This document shows positions 7,547-15,077 of a DNA stretch of 20,177 bases, piece by piece. Every line of letters begins with the position of its first letter. The stretch's first letter is position 1. The notes below the pieces were generated by a model that saw only the letters and a list, made by a program, of their open reading frames with translations, was not told where the DNA came from and ran no database searches. The DNA comes from an uncultured Verrucomicrobiota bacterium (GTDB lineage Bacteria > Verrucomicrobiota > Verrucomicrobiae > Opitutales > Opitutaceae): contig CAMLQS010000051.1 in the NCBI GenBank assembly GCA_946482165.1, positions 1 to 20,177 on the forward strand. Direction: 5' to 3'. The position numbers and the translations under genes were made by a program.

Positions 7547-8620
7547 ATGTCTGGTTTATCGAAAAATAGGAAACCCGGGCGGGCTGCGACGCTCAGCGAC
7601 GTAGGACGCGAGGCCGGAGTGTCGGCCATGGCGGTCTCGGCGGTGCTGAACGGGGCGCGCACCTCGTCTCGCATATCGCCCGATACAAGGGCGAGGATCC
7701 TCGACGCGGCTGCTCGTTTGGACTACCGGCCGAACGCCGCAGCCCGGGCGTTGGTGAGGCGCCGAATGAACACGATCGGTGTCGTCGCCGTCGTCGAAGG
7801 CGGCGAGTTGAACCACTACTTTCTCGAGGTGTTCAACGGCGTTCTCTCGGCTGCGGCGAGACACGGGCAAAGCACCACCGTCTTCACGCTGCACGACTGG
7901 GAGCGCGACGGGCGTCGCCTCGGCGGGTTCTGCGACGGCCGCATCGATGGGCTCGTGATGATCGCGCCCCTGCTCGACGCGGACGCGGTGGCGGCGTTGC
8001 CCACGCATACGCCGATGGTCGCGATCCACGCGAACCATCCTCTCGAGGGAATCATCGACTTGGAGTCGGACGAGGAGGGCGGCAGTTGCGCCCTGGTCTC
8101 GCGCCTCGTCGAACTGGGGCATCGGCGCATCTTGCATCTGGCGGGCCCTCCCGGGCAGCGGGGCGCGGAGCGGCGGGTGGCGGGCTATCGGCGTGCCTTG
8201 GAGCAGGCGGGCCTGCCTTTCGATCCGGCGCTGGTGCAGGTGGCCGGGTTCAGTATTCCGGAGGGGCGCGAGGCGACCCGGCTCTGGTTGCGCTCCACGT
8301 CGGCGGAGGATCGGGCGACCGCGATTTTTTGCGCCAACGACGGCGTCGCCTTTGGCTGCATGGAGACCTTGTCCGGCGCGGGATTGCATGTTCCGGACGA
8401 TGTTTCGGTGGCCGGCTTCGACGATACGCTGCTGACGCGAGCCTGCGTGCCGCAGCTTAGCTCCGTGCGACAGCCGCTGAGGCGCATGGGCGAACGCGCA
8501 GTCGAGATTTTGCTCGATTTGACTCGCGGCGCCGCCGTCCCGCGTGCGGTGGAGATCTTTCCGACGGAGCCGGTCATGCGGGCCTCGGTGGCGGCTCCGC
8601 TCAGGCCAGCACGAAAGTGA
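7547..8620 (+). CDS. LacI-family transcriptional regulator
   Basis: The 357-residue product is a full-length LacI/GalR regulator, a cytoplasmic DNA-binding repressor or activator that senses a sugar ligand. The helix-turn-helix and hinge are at about residues 15-60 (TLSDVGREAGVSAMAVSAVL, then YRPNAAARAL). The periplasmic-binding-protein-like sensor follows (NTIGVVAVVEGGELNHYFLE), ending in the family signature VPDDVSVAGFDDTLLTRACV. The frame is open 62 codons further upstream, but only the ATG at 7547 places the HTH at the usual N-terminal position. It is divergent from the Fn3-protein gene and overlaps the convergent GntR-type gene by 20 bases. Its likely targets are the CG-centred palindromes in this window; the inducer is unknown. 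Confidence 0.93.
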   Translation: MSGLSKNRKPGRAATLSDVGREAGVSAMAVSAVLNGARTSSRISPDTRARILDAAARLDYRPNAAARALVRRRMNTIGVVAVVEGGELNHYFLEVFNGVLSAAARHGQSTTVFTLHDWERDGRRLGGFCDGRIDGLVMIAPLLDADAVAALPTHTPMVAIHANHPLEGIIDLESDEEGGSCALVSRLVELGHRRILHLAGPPGQRGAERRVAGYRRALEQAGLPFDPALVQVAGFSIPEGREATRLWLRSTSAEDRATAIFCANDGVAFGCMETLSGAGLHVPDDVSVAGFDDTLLTRACVPQLSSVRQPLRRMGERAVEILLDLTRGAAVPRAVEIFPTEPVMRASVAAPLRPARK

Positions 8621-10421
8621 TGCCGAGAACGCCGAGGGTCGTGGCCAGCGCGGGATTGGATGAGAGGCGGATCTCGCGCAGCACGTCGCGGGGGCGGGGG
8701 TTTTCCCACTCCAAGGTGTAGAGGTAGCGTTCGTATTCGAAGGGGTCGCCCCCGGCCGTGACGGTGAAATGTTTCGCGTTTGGCGTCTCGAACTGGGGGA
8801 GATCGCTTAACCAGTCCTGAATATTGGGCGGCAGCGCGTCTCGGGACGGGGTCGACAGGCCGCGTGCCACGATGGGCACCGAAATCGGGCGGCGTCCCTC
8901 CAGGATAAAGTCATACCAGGCGAAGGCTTGGCACTCGGCGGCGTAACCGCAGCCATGGAGGAAGTAGACCGCCCGCACCGCCTTCCCGACGGGCACGTTC
9001 AGCGTCACGGGCAGGGGCTTCTCCTCCCGCGTGAGCGGACGCTGGGAGCGAAGCACGAGCGCCGCCGCCCCCCGGTTGGCGCGTTCGTCGATGATTTCGA
9101 AGGGCACGCCATGGGCGACCAGACGGCCGGGCGGCAAATGGAGCAGCGGCTGGTTGCCGAGCCAGCCGTTCTGGCGGGTGAGCGAACGATTGGCGGAGGC
9201 CCGCAGATCGAGGGGTTGGAAGTTTTTCTCCCGCGTCTCGGCGGCCACCCGGTGCGGACGCAGCCGCAGGTCCTCCGCCTCGTGCAGGCGCGTGGATCGA
9301 TCCCGCGACCAGGCGCGACCCGCGCTGAGGGGGCGCGTCGCGACGGGTGCGCGACCCAGGACCCGCACGGATTGGCGCTCCACCAGAGCCGGCTCCAGAC
9401 GAATGCGCTGGCGCGAGGGCAAAAGCGCCAGACGACGCAGGAGACGCATGTCGCGCGTCAGCATATCCAGCGCGAGTTGTCCGTGGGCCCGGCGGTCGAA
9501 GGCGGCGCAGGTGATCGGGGCATGGGAGGCGCGAGCCCCCGCGGAATCATCCACGCAGACGATGGAGATGTCGTCGGGCACATGCAGCGACTGTCGGCGG
9601 GCGGCGGCGAGGAGGTGGGTCAGGAGGTCGGGTGCGTGGACCAAGATCGCCGTGACCTGCGGCCATTGGCGGCGAATCCTGACCACGGCCATCTCGACCG
9701 CGTCGGGCGTGTGCGCGGCCACCTCCACGCAACGCTCCGCCGAGTCGCCGAGACGCAGGCGAAGGCAGGCCTCCTCATAGCCTTCGCGCACGACCGTGGT
9801 GCGGTGGGCTCGTTTCATGGAGCCGAGCATCACAAGTTCCGAGTGTCCCTGGGCGGCGAGGTGCGAGACGAGCAGCCGGCCCGCCTGGCGCCAGTCCGCG
9901 GTGGCAAGGGATACTCCGGCGGGGGCCTCGTCGCAAACCACGCAGGCGACATGCTTTCGTTCCAGTTCCTCGTGCTCGGCATCCCATTCCCAGCCGCTGT
10001 CTCCCAGGCTCATGATGACGCCCTCCACCCGGCCCTCGGCGGCGCCTTGCAAGTTTTGTCTGAGCTCGTCGCGGCCGACGAAAAAGCGTTCGTCGACATG
10101 AAAACCGAGCCGGGCCGCTTCGGCGGGAAGGCCCGGGAACCGCAAGTCGCGCGGAGTAAGGACCAGGATTTTTGCTCCCAGAGGCAGGGCGTCCCCCTCG
10201 GGCACGGGGAAAAGGCGATAGCCTTCCCGACGCAGGCGGCCGGCGGCGAGAAGACGTTGGGCCGCGCGGTTGACCGAGGCTTGGCTCAGGCCCCACTCGG
10301 CCGCCAGTTCCCGCTCCGAGGGCAGGCGGTCGCGCGGCGAGGCGGAGGCCTTGCCGAGCAGTTTCTCGTAGTGTCGGAGCGCAAGCTCCACGGGGCTGCT
10401 TCGCGGGGGCGGGGGGATCAT
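8601..10421 (-). CDS. GntR-type HTH / LacI-type sensor regulator with C-terminal hydrolase-associated beta-sandwich
   Basis: The 606-residue product is much longer than the roughly 350-370 residues usual for this type. A GntR winged helix is at about 10-72 (RLPSERELAAEWGLSQASVN). A LacI-type sensor is at about 84-350 (GAKILVLTPRDLRFPG; VTAILVHAPDLLTHLL; VPDDISIVCVDDSAGA). After a linker, about 405-606 forms a third domain (NGWLGNQPLLHLPPGRLVAH, VPFEIIDERANRGAAALVL, AVRAVYFLHGCGYAAE, YLYTLEWENPRPRDVLREI). I know that pattern from extracellular glycoside hydrolases and accessory sandwich domains, where it may bind carbohydrate. No signal peptide is present. The frame extends to 10886, but that leader is unlike a GntR N-terminus, so the ATG at 10421 was chosen. 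An operator-like site lies 28 bases upstream. Confidence 0.88.
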   Translation of the reverse strand: MIPPPPRSSPVELALRHYEKLLGKASASPRDRLPSERELAAEWGLSQASVNRAAQRLLAAGRLRREGYRLFPVPEGDALPLGAKILVLTPRDLRFPGLPAEAARLGFHVDERFFVGRDELRQNLQGAAEGRVEGVIMSLGDSGWEWDAEHEELERKHVACVVCDEAPAGVSLATADWRQAGRLLVSHLAAQGHSELVMLGSMKRAHRTTVVREGYEEACLRLRLGDSAERCVEVAAHTPDAVEMAVVRIRRQWPQVTAILVHAPDLLTHLLAAARRQSLHVPDDISIVCVDDSAGARASHAPITCAAFDRRAHGQLALDMLTRDMRLLRRLALLPSRQRIRLEPALVERQSVRVLGRAPVATRPLSAGRAWSRDRSTRLHEAEDLRLRPHRVAAETREKNFQPLDLRASANRSLTRQNGWLGNQPLLHLPPGRLVAHGVPFEIIDERANRGAAALVLRSQRPLTREEKPLPVTLNVPVGKAVRAVYFLHGCGYAAECQAFAWYDFILEGRRPISVPIVARGLSTPSRDALPPNIQDWLSDLPQFETPNAKHFTVTAGGDPFEYERYLYTLEWENPRPRDVLREIRLSSNPALATTLGVLGITFVLA

Positions 10422-10449
10422 GGCGGTATGGGGCAAGATGTGCGGGGGA

Positions 10450-10471
10450 GATTGTTCGTTAAATCTATAAT
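10450..10471. promoter_or_regulatory. Operator-like palindrome in the divergent regulator/pseudopilin gap
   Basis: GATTGTTCGTTAAATC (10450-10465) shares 12 invariant positions with the sites at 4672 and 7300 (GATTnnnCGnTAAATC) and the same preceding A. TATAAT follows directly at 10466-10471. That is a consensus -10 for plus-strand transcription towards the pseudopilin; its complement ATTATA is placed like the -10 boxes of the other sites for the minus-strand regulator. The remainder of this 298-base gap, to 10719, holds no clear gene. Confidence 0.5.
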
Positions 10472-10719
10472 CTGTTTTGGAGGAACGGACGCGTCTTAGA
10501 GGAGATATCGCGTAGTGGGAAGATAATTGATGCAATGATCGACCGTGAAACCGAGTTCGTTGTTTGAGCCGGGATTGACCGCCGCTTCGGTGCGAGGCCA
10601 CGATGAGCTTCGTCAAGGCCATCGCCGTATCCGCCCCAATAATCAACCCGCCCGGAGCCCCTCGTTGGCGAAGCCAGCACCGCGAGAGGCGGGGCAATTT
10701 CCCTTCCATCTTTATCACC

Positions 10720-11466
10720 ATGACCCCCTCCATCGCCCTTCCCGTCGGACCCCGGCCGCGCCGCGCCGGTTTTACCCTGATCGAGCTGCTCACCGTGATC
10801 GCCATCGTCGGCGTCTTGGCGGCGATCCTCATCCCTGTGGTCGGCAAAGTCCGCTCCACCGCCAGGCGCACGCAGGGTTTAAGCAACCTGCGTCAGATCA
10901 TGGTGGCGAGTTTGGCCTACGCTCAAGAAAATCGAGGACGGTGGTTTGAGGAAGTGGGGAATGCCGATGTTCCAGATAGTTTTTATGTGGAAATCCTTTC
11001 AAAGTATGCTTTTAAGTCGAGTGGGAAGGCTGATCAGCGGCCTATTATATGGCAGGATCCCATCCTCAATTACACCGGCGGCGATATGCATTTTGCCGCG
11101 CTGTTGATCTATTTCCCCAAGAGCAATTGGATATACTCGAACAATTTCGCCCCCTATAATAATCTGAATAATGTAAAGAATCCTTCGCGGGCGGTTTTGT
11201 TTGCTGATAATTGGGCTAACAAAGACGTTTCCGAGGGTTACGGCGGCGTAATGCCGTGGATTAACAACGTGGGCACCACTTGGGATGCGTTTCCTAGCAC
11301 TGCCAAAGGCAAGCAAACCCCCACGGATACCAATTACGGTTCGGGCGGCGGGCAGATTGACCTGCAGCGCGACCCGGGGCAGGCAAAGCTGGGTTTTATA
11401 GACGGGCACGTCGCAATCGTCAAGCGGCAGGACCTTAGGCACAGCCTGTTTGATCCCCGGTATTAA
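10720..11466 (+). CDS. Type II secretion-like pseudopilin (prepilin N-terminal methylation domain protein)
   Basis: The 248-residue product has a class III prepilin leader: basic PRPRRAG, then FTLIELLTVIAIVGVLAAIL, with predicted cleavage after Gly17 and the conserved Glu at +5 (Glu22). Residues 18-38 form the hydrophobic stalk. The globular part ends with GFIDGHVAIV, the DG-H element of the H-X9-DG processing-associated proteins that are abundant in Verrucomicrobiota, Lentisphaerae and Planctomycetes. The ATG at 10720 puts the leader at the right length; an in-frame ATG at 10603 would not. The middle (about 10940-11250) is clearly AT-richer than the surrounding genes. Many such proteins are encoded beside hydrolases, and their exact role (pilus-like filament, secretion, adhesion) is not settled. 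A terminator follows 27 bases later. Confidence 0.9.
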   Translation: MTPSIALPVGPRPRRAGFTLIELLTVIAIVGVLAAILIPVVGKVRSTARRTQGLSNLRQIMVASLAYAQENRGRWFEEVGNADVPDSFYVEILSKYAFKSSGKADQRPIIWQDPILNYTGGDMHFAALLIYFPKSNWIYSNNFAPYNNLNNVKNPSRAVLFADNWANKDVSEGYGGVMPWINNVGTTWDAFPSTAKGKQTPTDTNYGSGGGQIDLQRDPGQAKLGFIDGHVAIVKRQDLRHSLFDPRY

Positions 11467-11492
11467 AGGCCTCTCGGGAATCGCGGTTTCGT

Positions 11493-11531
11493 GCCGGGGT
11501 CGCTTTTGGAGCGGCCTCGGCATTGTTTTTT
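11493..11531 (+). terminator. Intrinsic terminator after the pseudopilin gene
   Basis: GCCGGGGTCGC (11493-11503) pairs with GCGGCCTCGGC (11511-11521) over 11 bp including two G-U pairs, with a 7-base loop. ATTG and six T residues (11526-11531) follow. It separates the pseudopilin from the downstream hydrolase run. Confidence 0.8.
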
Positions 11532-11961
11532 GATCCCTGCTGTATATCCTCCGTCACCCTTGGTTTCGTGCCCGAGGGTTGGTCGCGCGCCAAACGAGGG
11601 CCCTGCGAATCTCGTCATTCATGCCGTGATCGCATTGCCGCTCCGCTGAGTTCACACGAACTGTCTCCTCCGGTCTGCAATAGATAGTTGGGTCTGCCGC
11701 GAGGTGGACTGACGGCCGGAATACAATTTTTAGTTGTAATACGTGAACGAGCTTTTCGGTTTTCTGCACGAGATATGCATGACGCGCTTCATGGAGCTCG
11801 AAATGGGCGGACCTTATCGGCGCCGGTTCGATTGGAAATTTCGAGTATAAATTCCACTGTGGTGAGAGCAGCATGTTCCTCATCGTGCTGATTCAGAAAA
11901 GATAACATCATAAAATTAATCGAACACCGAAGCCCTCCAGAAATATGGACTTGCCTGTGTC
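11532..11961. other. AT-richer gap without a recognisable gene; carries a short palindrome
   Basis: This gap precedes the first plus-strand GH2 gene. The only open frame of note is a 109-codon minus-strand frame (11554-11883) whose translation resembles no family I can name; it may be chance or a decayed gene. An imperfect palindrome, GGAAATTT...TAAATTCC, lies at 11834-11855 with one mispaired position in each 8-base arm, about 140 bases before the GH2 start. It resembles the AT-flanked, CG-containing operator-like sites only loosely. Confidence 0.45.
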
Positions 11962-11977
11962 GATTTAAGGATAAATT
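11962..11977 (+). promoter_or_regulatory. Degenerate operator-like site just upstream of the first plus-strand GH2 gene
   Basis: GATTTAAGGATAAATT matches the 4672-4687 site at 12 of 16 positions but has GG in place of the central CG. It ends 16 bases before the ATG at 11994. The run AGGATAAATTCAG (11968-11980) also resembles AGGATAAATTTAG on the minus strand near 4695-4710, upstream of the SGNH hydrolase. It could be a weak operator or a chance AT-rich match. Confidence 0.3.
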
Positions 11978-11993
11978 CAGCAAGGGTTTCCCC

Positions 11994-14876
11994 ATGTCCC
12001 CTTCAAAAGTTTCTCCGCAAGGCGTCATCGTCGCGGTCGTTTCCTCCATCGTTTCATTTGCAGGTATTTGTCCTCCTGCGAGCGCCCATGTCTCGCCGCG
12101 TGAGCGCGTCTCGCTCGACGCGGACTGGAAATTCCATCTGGGCGACAAGTGGCCGAATGCGTTGCGCTTGGACAAGGCGGGCACCAGCAGCGGCCCGGCC
12201 GGCATCGCCCACTTCAGCGATTCCACCTGGCGCACCCTCGATTTGCCGCACGACTGGGCCGTGGAACTGCCTTTCGATCGCAACAGCGACCGCTCCCACG
12301 GCTACAAGCCGGTGGGGCCGGGCTTCGAGGCCACCAGCATCGGCTGGTATCGGCGCACGCTCGAGATCCCGGCCAGCGACTCCGGCAAACGCATCCGCCT
12401 AAGCTTTGACGGGGTGTTTCGCGACGCGACGGTCTGGGTCAACGGCTGGCTCGTGCGGCGCCACGAGAGCGGCTACTATCCCTTCAGCGAGGACATCACC
12501 GACGTGGTGAACTTCGGCGGCGAAAACCTCATAACCGTGCGCGTGGACGCGAGGCAGTTCGAGGGCTGGTATTACGAAGGCGCCGGCATCTATCGCCATG
12601 TCTGGCTCGACAAGACCGCCCCGCTGGCCGTCGCCCCGGACGGGATTTTTGTTTATTCCCGCTTCGATGGCAACGTGCCGTCCGATCAGGCCGCGATCCA
12701 TGTGGAGGCCGAGCTGCTCAACACCTTCACCCACGACACCTCGGCCGTCGTTCGCTGCGAGATCCTTTCGCCCGAGGGCCGCTCGCTGCTTCGCTTCGAC
12801 GCCGCAAGCCAGGTTCCTGCCGAGGCGCAGGGCACCGTCAAGTTGCAGGGCACGCTCTCCTCGCCCGTTCTCTGGTCGCCTGAATCGCCCCGGCTCCACA
12901 CACTCGTCACCACCGTCCTGATCGGCGACGAAGTCGTGGACCGGAAAGAAACAGCCTTCGGCATTCGCACCGTGGCCTTCGATCCCAATCGGGGATTTTT
13001 GCTCAACGGAGAACCTTATCCGATCTACGGCACCTGCAATCATCAGGACCACGCCGGCGTCGGCTCGGCCATGCCCGACGCCCTGCACGCGTTCCGCATC
13101 AATCAGCTCAAAAAATTCGGCTCCAACGCCATCCGCTCCGCCCATAATCCGCCCACCCCGGAGCTGCTCGAGGCCTGCGACCGGCTCGGCATGTTGTTCA
13201 TGAACGAGAATCGTCTGCTCGGCAGCGATTCCGACAACCTTCGCAAGTGGGAGACGATGATCCGTCGTGACCGTAATCACCCCAGCATCATCATCTGGGG
13301 CATAGCCAACGAAGAGGGCCATGTGCAGAGCTCCAAGCAGGCGGGCAAGATCGCGACCAAGATGCAGAACGTCCTCCGTCGCCTCGATCCCACCCGCTTG
13401 GCGACCTACGCCGCGGCCGAGCAAGACAGCTTCTGGGGCATCAACGGCGTCATCGATGTGCGCGGATGGAACTACAACCCCGGCCCCTGGATGGACGCCT
13501 ATCACGCGAAGCATCCTCATCAGCCGCACATCGGCACCGAGCAGGGCAGCACGACCACCACGCGCGGGGTCTACGAAAGCAACGCGGACCGCGGCCATGT
13601 CGCCGCCTACGACGAGGCGCCCCACCAGTGGGTGCAAAGCGCCGAGACGTGGTGGAGCTGGTTCGCCGAGCGCCCGTGGCTTTCCGGCGGCTTCGTGTGG
13701 ACCGGTTTCGATTATCGCGGGGAACCCACGCCCAACCAGTGGCCGACCATCAACTCGCACTTCGGCATCCTCGATATGTGCGGTTTCCCCAAGGACAATT
13801 TCTACTACTACAAGTCCTGGTGGACCAAGGAGGTCGTGCTGCACCTCCTGCCGCATTGGAACTGGTCCGGCCGCGAAGGCCAGGAGCTCCGCGTGGACGC
13901 TCTGAGCAACTGCAAGGAGGTCGAGCTCTTCCTCAACGGCGTCTCCCTCGGCCGCAAGGTCATGAAACCGAACTCCAAGCTCACGTGGAAGGTCGCCTAC
14001 GCGCCGGGCACCTTGAGCGCGAAAGGCTACGACGCCGCCGGCAAGCTCATCGCCGAGACCAAGGTCGAAACTACCGGCGAAGCGACCCGTCTCCAGCTCT
14101 CCGCCGACCGCACCACGATCTCCGCCGACGGGAAGGATCTCAGCATCTTCACCGTTACCGCCCTCGACGCAAAGGGCCGCGTCGTGCCGATCGCGCAAAA
14201 CAACATCCGCTTCGCCATCGAGGGCTCCGGCAAGATCATCGGCGTGGGCAATGGCGACCCGAGCAGTCACGAGCCGGACAAATATGTCTCCGGCATCCCC
14301 GTGCGCACCGTCGCCCTCGACCAATGGCGCTGGGCCGAGGTTGACGGGAAATCCGGCGGCGCGTCCCGTCCCGAATACGCCGTCGATTTCGACGACTCGG
14401 GCTGGCGGGTCCTGAACGGCAAAAAAGCAACCTGGCCGCGCACCATCCACGGCGACGACGTCTCCGCCGTCTACCGCGCCCGCTTCACCTTGACCGCGGA
14501 CGAGGCGGCCAAGCCCGGCGCCCAGATTCATTTCAGCGGCTGCGACGATCAAGGCGCGTATTTCCTGAACGGATACCGTATCGGCGAAACCAAAAACTGG
14601 GACGACGCCCCGGCCTACGACCTCTCGAAATATCTCCGCGAGGGCGAAAACATGGTCGCCGTCCACTGCGACAATGGCGGCGGGGAAGGCGGCCTGAACC
14701 CGGACGTGAGCGTGGACATCGTCGGCCGCCCGACCCCCGCCCTCTGGTCGCGCAGCCTGTTCAACGGCCTCGCCCAGATCATCGTCCAGTCCACCCGCGA
14801 GGCCGGCGATATTCGCCTGACCGCGAGCGGCGACGGCCTCGCGCCCGCGACCCTCACCGTGACGGCCCAGCCCTAG
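11994..14876 (+). CDS. Secreted GH2 family glycoside hydrolase with inserted C-terminal jelly-roll domain
   Basis: The 960-residue product is a beta-galactosidase-like GH2 enzyme. The order is signal peptide (about 1-31), sugar-binding jelly roll (about 37-210; LPHDWAVELPFD, IGWYRRTLEIP, YYEGAGIYRHVWL), Ig-like domain (about 215-325) and TIM barrel (about 330-625). The acid/base is Glu440 (WGIANEEG) and the nucleophile Glu516 (IGTEQGST). GGFVWTGFDYRGEPTP closes the barrel. After it come a GH2 C-terminal domain (PHWNWSGREGQ) and an Ig-like domain. In the latter, residues about 764-919 are an insertion absent from the paralogue at 15078; it looks like a second jelly roll (VYRARFTL, YFLNGYRIGETKNWDD, REGENMVAVHCDN). 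The signal peptide follows the ATG at 11994. There is no Shine-Dalgarno. It is probably the first gene of the plus-strand hydrolase run. Confidence 0.93.
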   Translation: MSPSKVSPQGVIVAVVSSIVSFAGICPPASAHVSPRERVSLDADWKFHLGDKWPNALRLDKAGTSSGPAGIAHFSDSTWRTLDLPHDWAVELPFDRNSDRSHGYKPVGPGFEATSIGWYRRTLEIPASDSGKRIRLSFDGVFRDATVWVNGWLVRRHESGYYPFSEDITDVVNFGGENLITVRVDARQFEGWYYEGAGIYRHVWLDKTAPLAVAPDGIFVYSRFDGNVPSDQAAIHVEAELLNTFTHDTSAVVRCEILSPEGRSLLRFDAASQVPAEAQGTVKLQGTLSSPVLWSPESPRLHTLVTTVLIGDEVVDRKETAFGIRTVAFDPNRGFLLNGEPYPIYGTCNHQDHAGVGSAMPDALHAFRINQLKKFGSNAIRSAHNPPTPELLEACDRLGMLFMNENRLLGSDSDNLRKWETMIRRDRNHPSIIIWGIANEEGHVQSSKQAGKIATKMQNVLRRLDPTRLATYAAAEQDSFWGINGVIDVRGWNYNPGPWMDAYHAKHPHQPHIGTEQGSTTTTRGVYESNADRGHVAAYDEAPHQWVQSAETWWSWFAERPWLSGGFVWTGFDYRGEPTPNQWPTINSHFGILDMCGFPKDNFYYYKSWWTKEVVLHLLPHWNWSGREGQELRVDALSNCKEVELFLNGVSLGRKVMKPNSKLTWKVAYAPGTLSAKGYDAAGKLIAETKVETTGEATRLQLSADRTTISADGKDLSIFTVTALDAKGRVVPIAQNNIRFAIEGSGKIIGVGNGDPSSHEPDKYVSGIPVRTVALDQWRWAEVDGKSGGASRPEYAVDFDDSGWRVLNGKKATWPRTIHGDDVSAVYRARFTLTADEAAKPGAQIHFSGCDDQGAYFLNGYRIGETKNWDDAPAYDLSKYLREGENMVAVHCDNGGGEGGLNPDVSVDIVGRPTPALWSRSLFNGLAQIIVQSTREAGDIRLTASGDGLAPATLTVTAQP

Positions 14877-14923
14877 CGCTCCGCGCCTGACTGATGATGA
14901 ACCACCCGAAGGGATGCTCGTCC

Positions 14924-15014
14924 GGTCCGGGGAGCGCACCCGTCCCGGGCGCCGCGCCGGGCGAGACGCCCGGCGCTCGGAGGGTGACGGCGGGACGCGT
15001 GCGCACCCCGGACC
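14924..15014. repeat. Branched inverted repeat: 23-bp outer arms enclosing a 10-bp perfect hairpin
   Basis: Outer arms 14924-14946 and 14992-15014 are reverse complements at 21 of 23 positions. Between them, GCGCCGGGCG (14954-14963) and CGCCCGGCGC (14967-14976) form a perfect hairpin with loop AGA. The element fills most of the 201-base gap between the two plus-strand GH2 genes and has no T-tract. It shares a GGGACGCG core with the palindrome at 3837-3873. It could be a dispersed palindromic element, an mRNA processing or stabilising structure, or a partial terminator. Confidence 0.75.
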
Positions 15015-15077
15015 ACCAAACCACGTCCCGCGTGCGTTACGCCCATTACTCCCAATAACCCCCCTCCCTCGACCGTG

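Noticed and set aside
7553..7568. Fifth operator-like match (GGTTTATCGAAAAATA) inside the first codons of the LacI-type gene
   Set aside because: It matches 13 of 16 positions but lies in coding sequence and lacks the terminal C of the other sites. Kept only as a remark, not annotated.
10603..10719. In-frame N-terminal extension of the pseudopilin from an upstream ATG
   Set aside because: It would put 39 extra residues before the class III leader, which would then be too long for prepilin peptidase substrates.
11554..11883. 109-codon minus-strand open frame in the gap before the GH2 run
   Set aside because: No signal peptide, no recognisable domain, no promoter. Too little to call a gene or a pseudogene.
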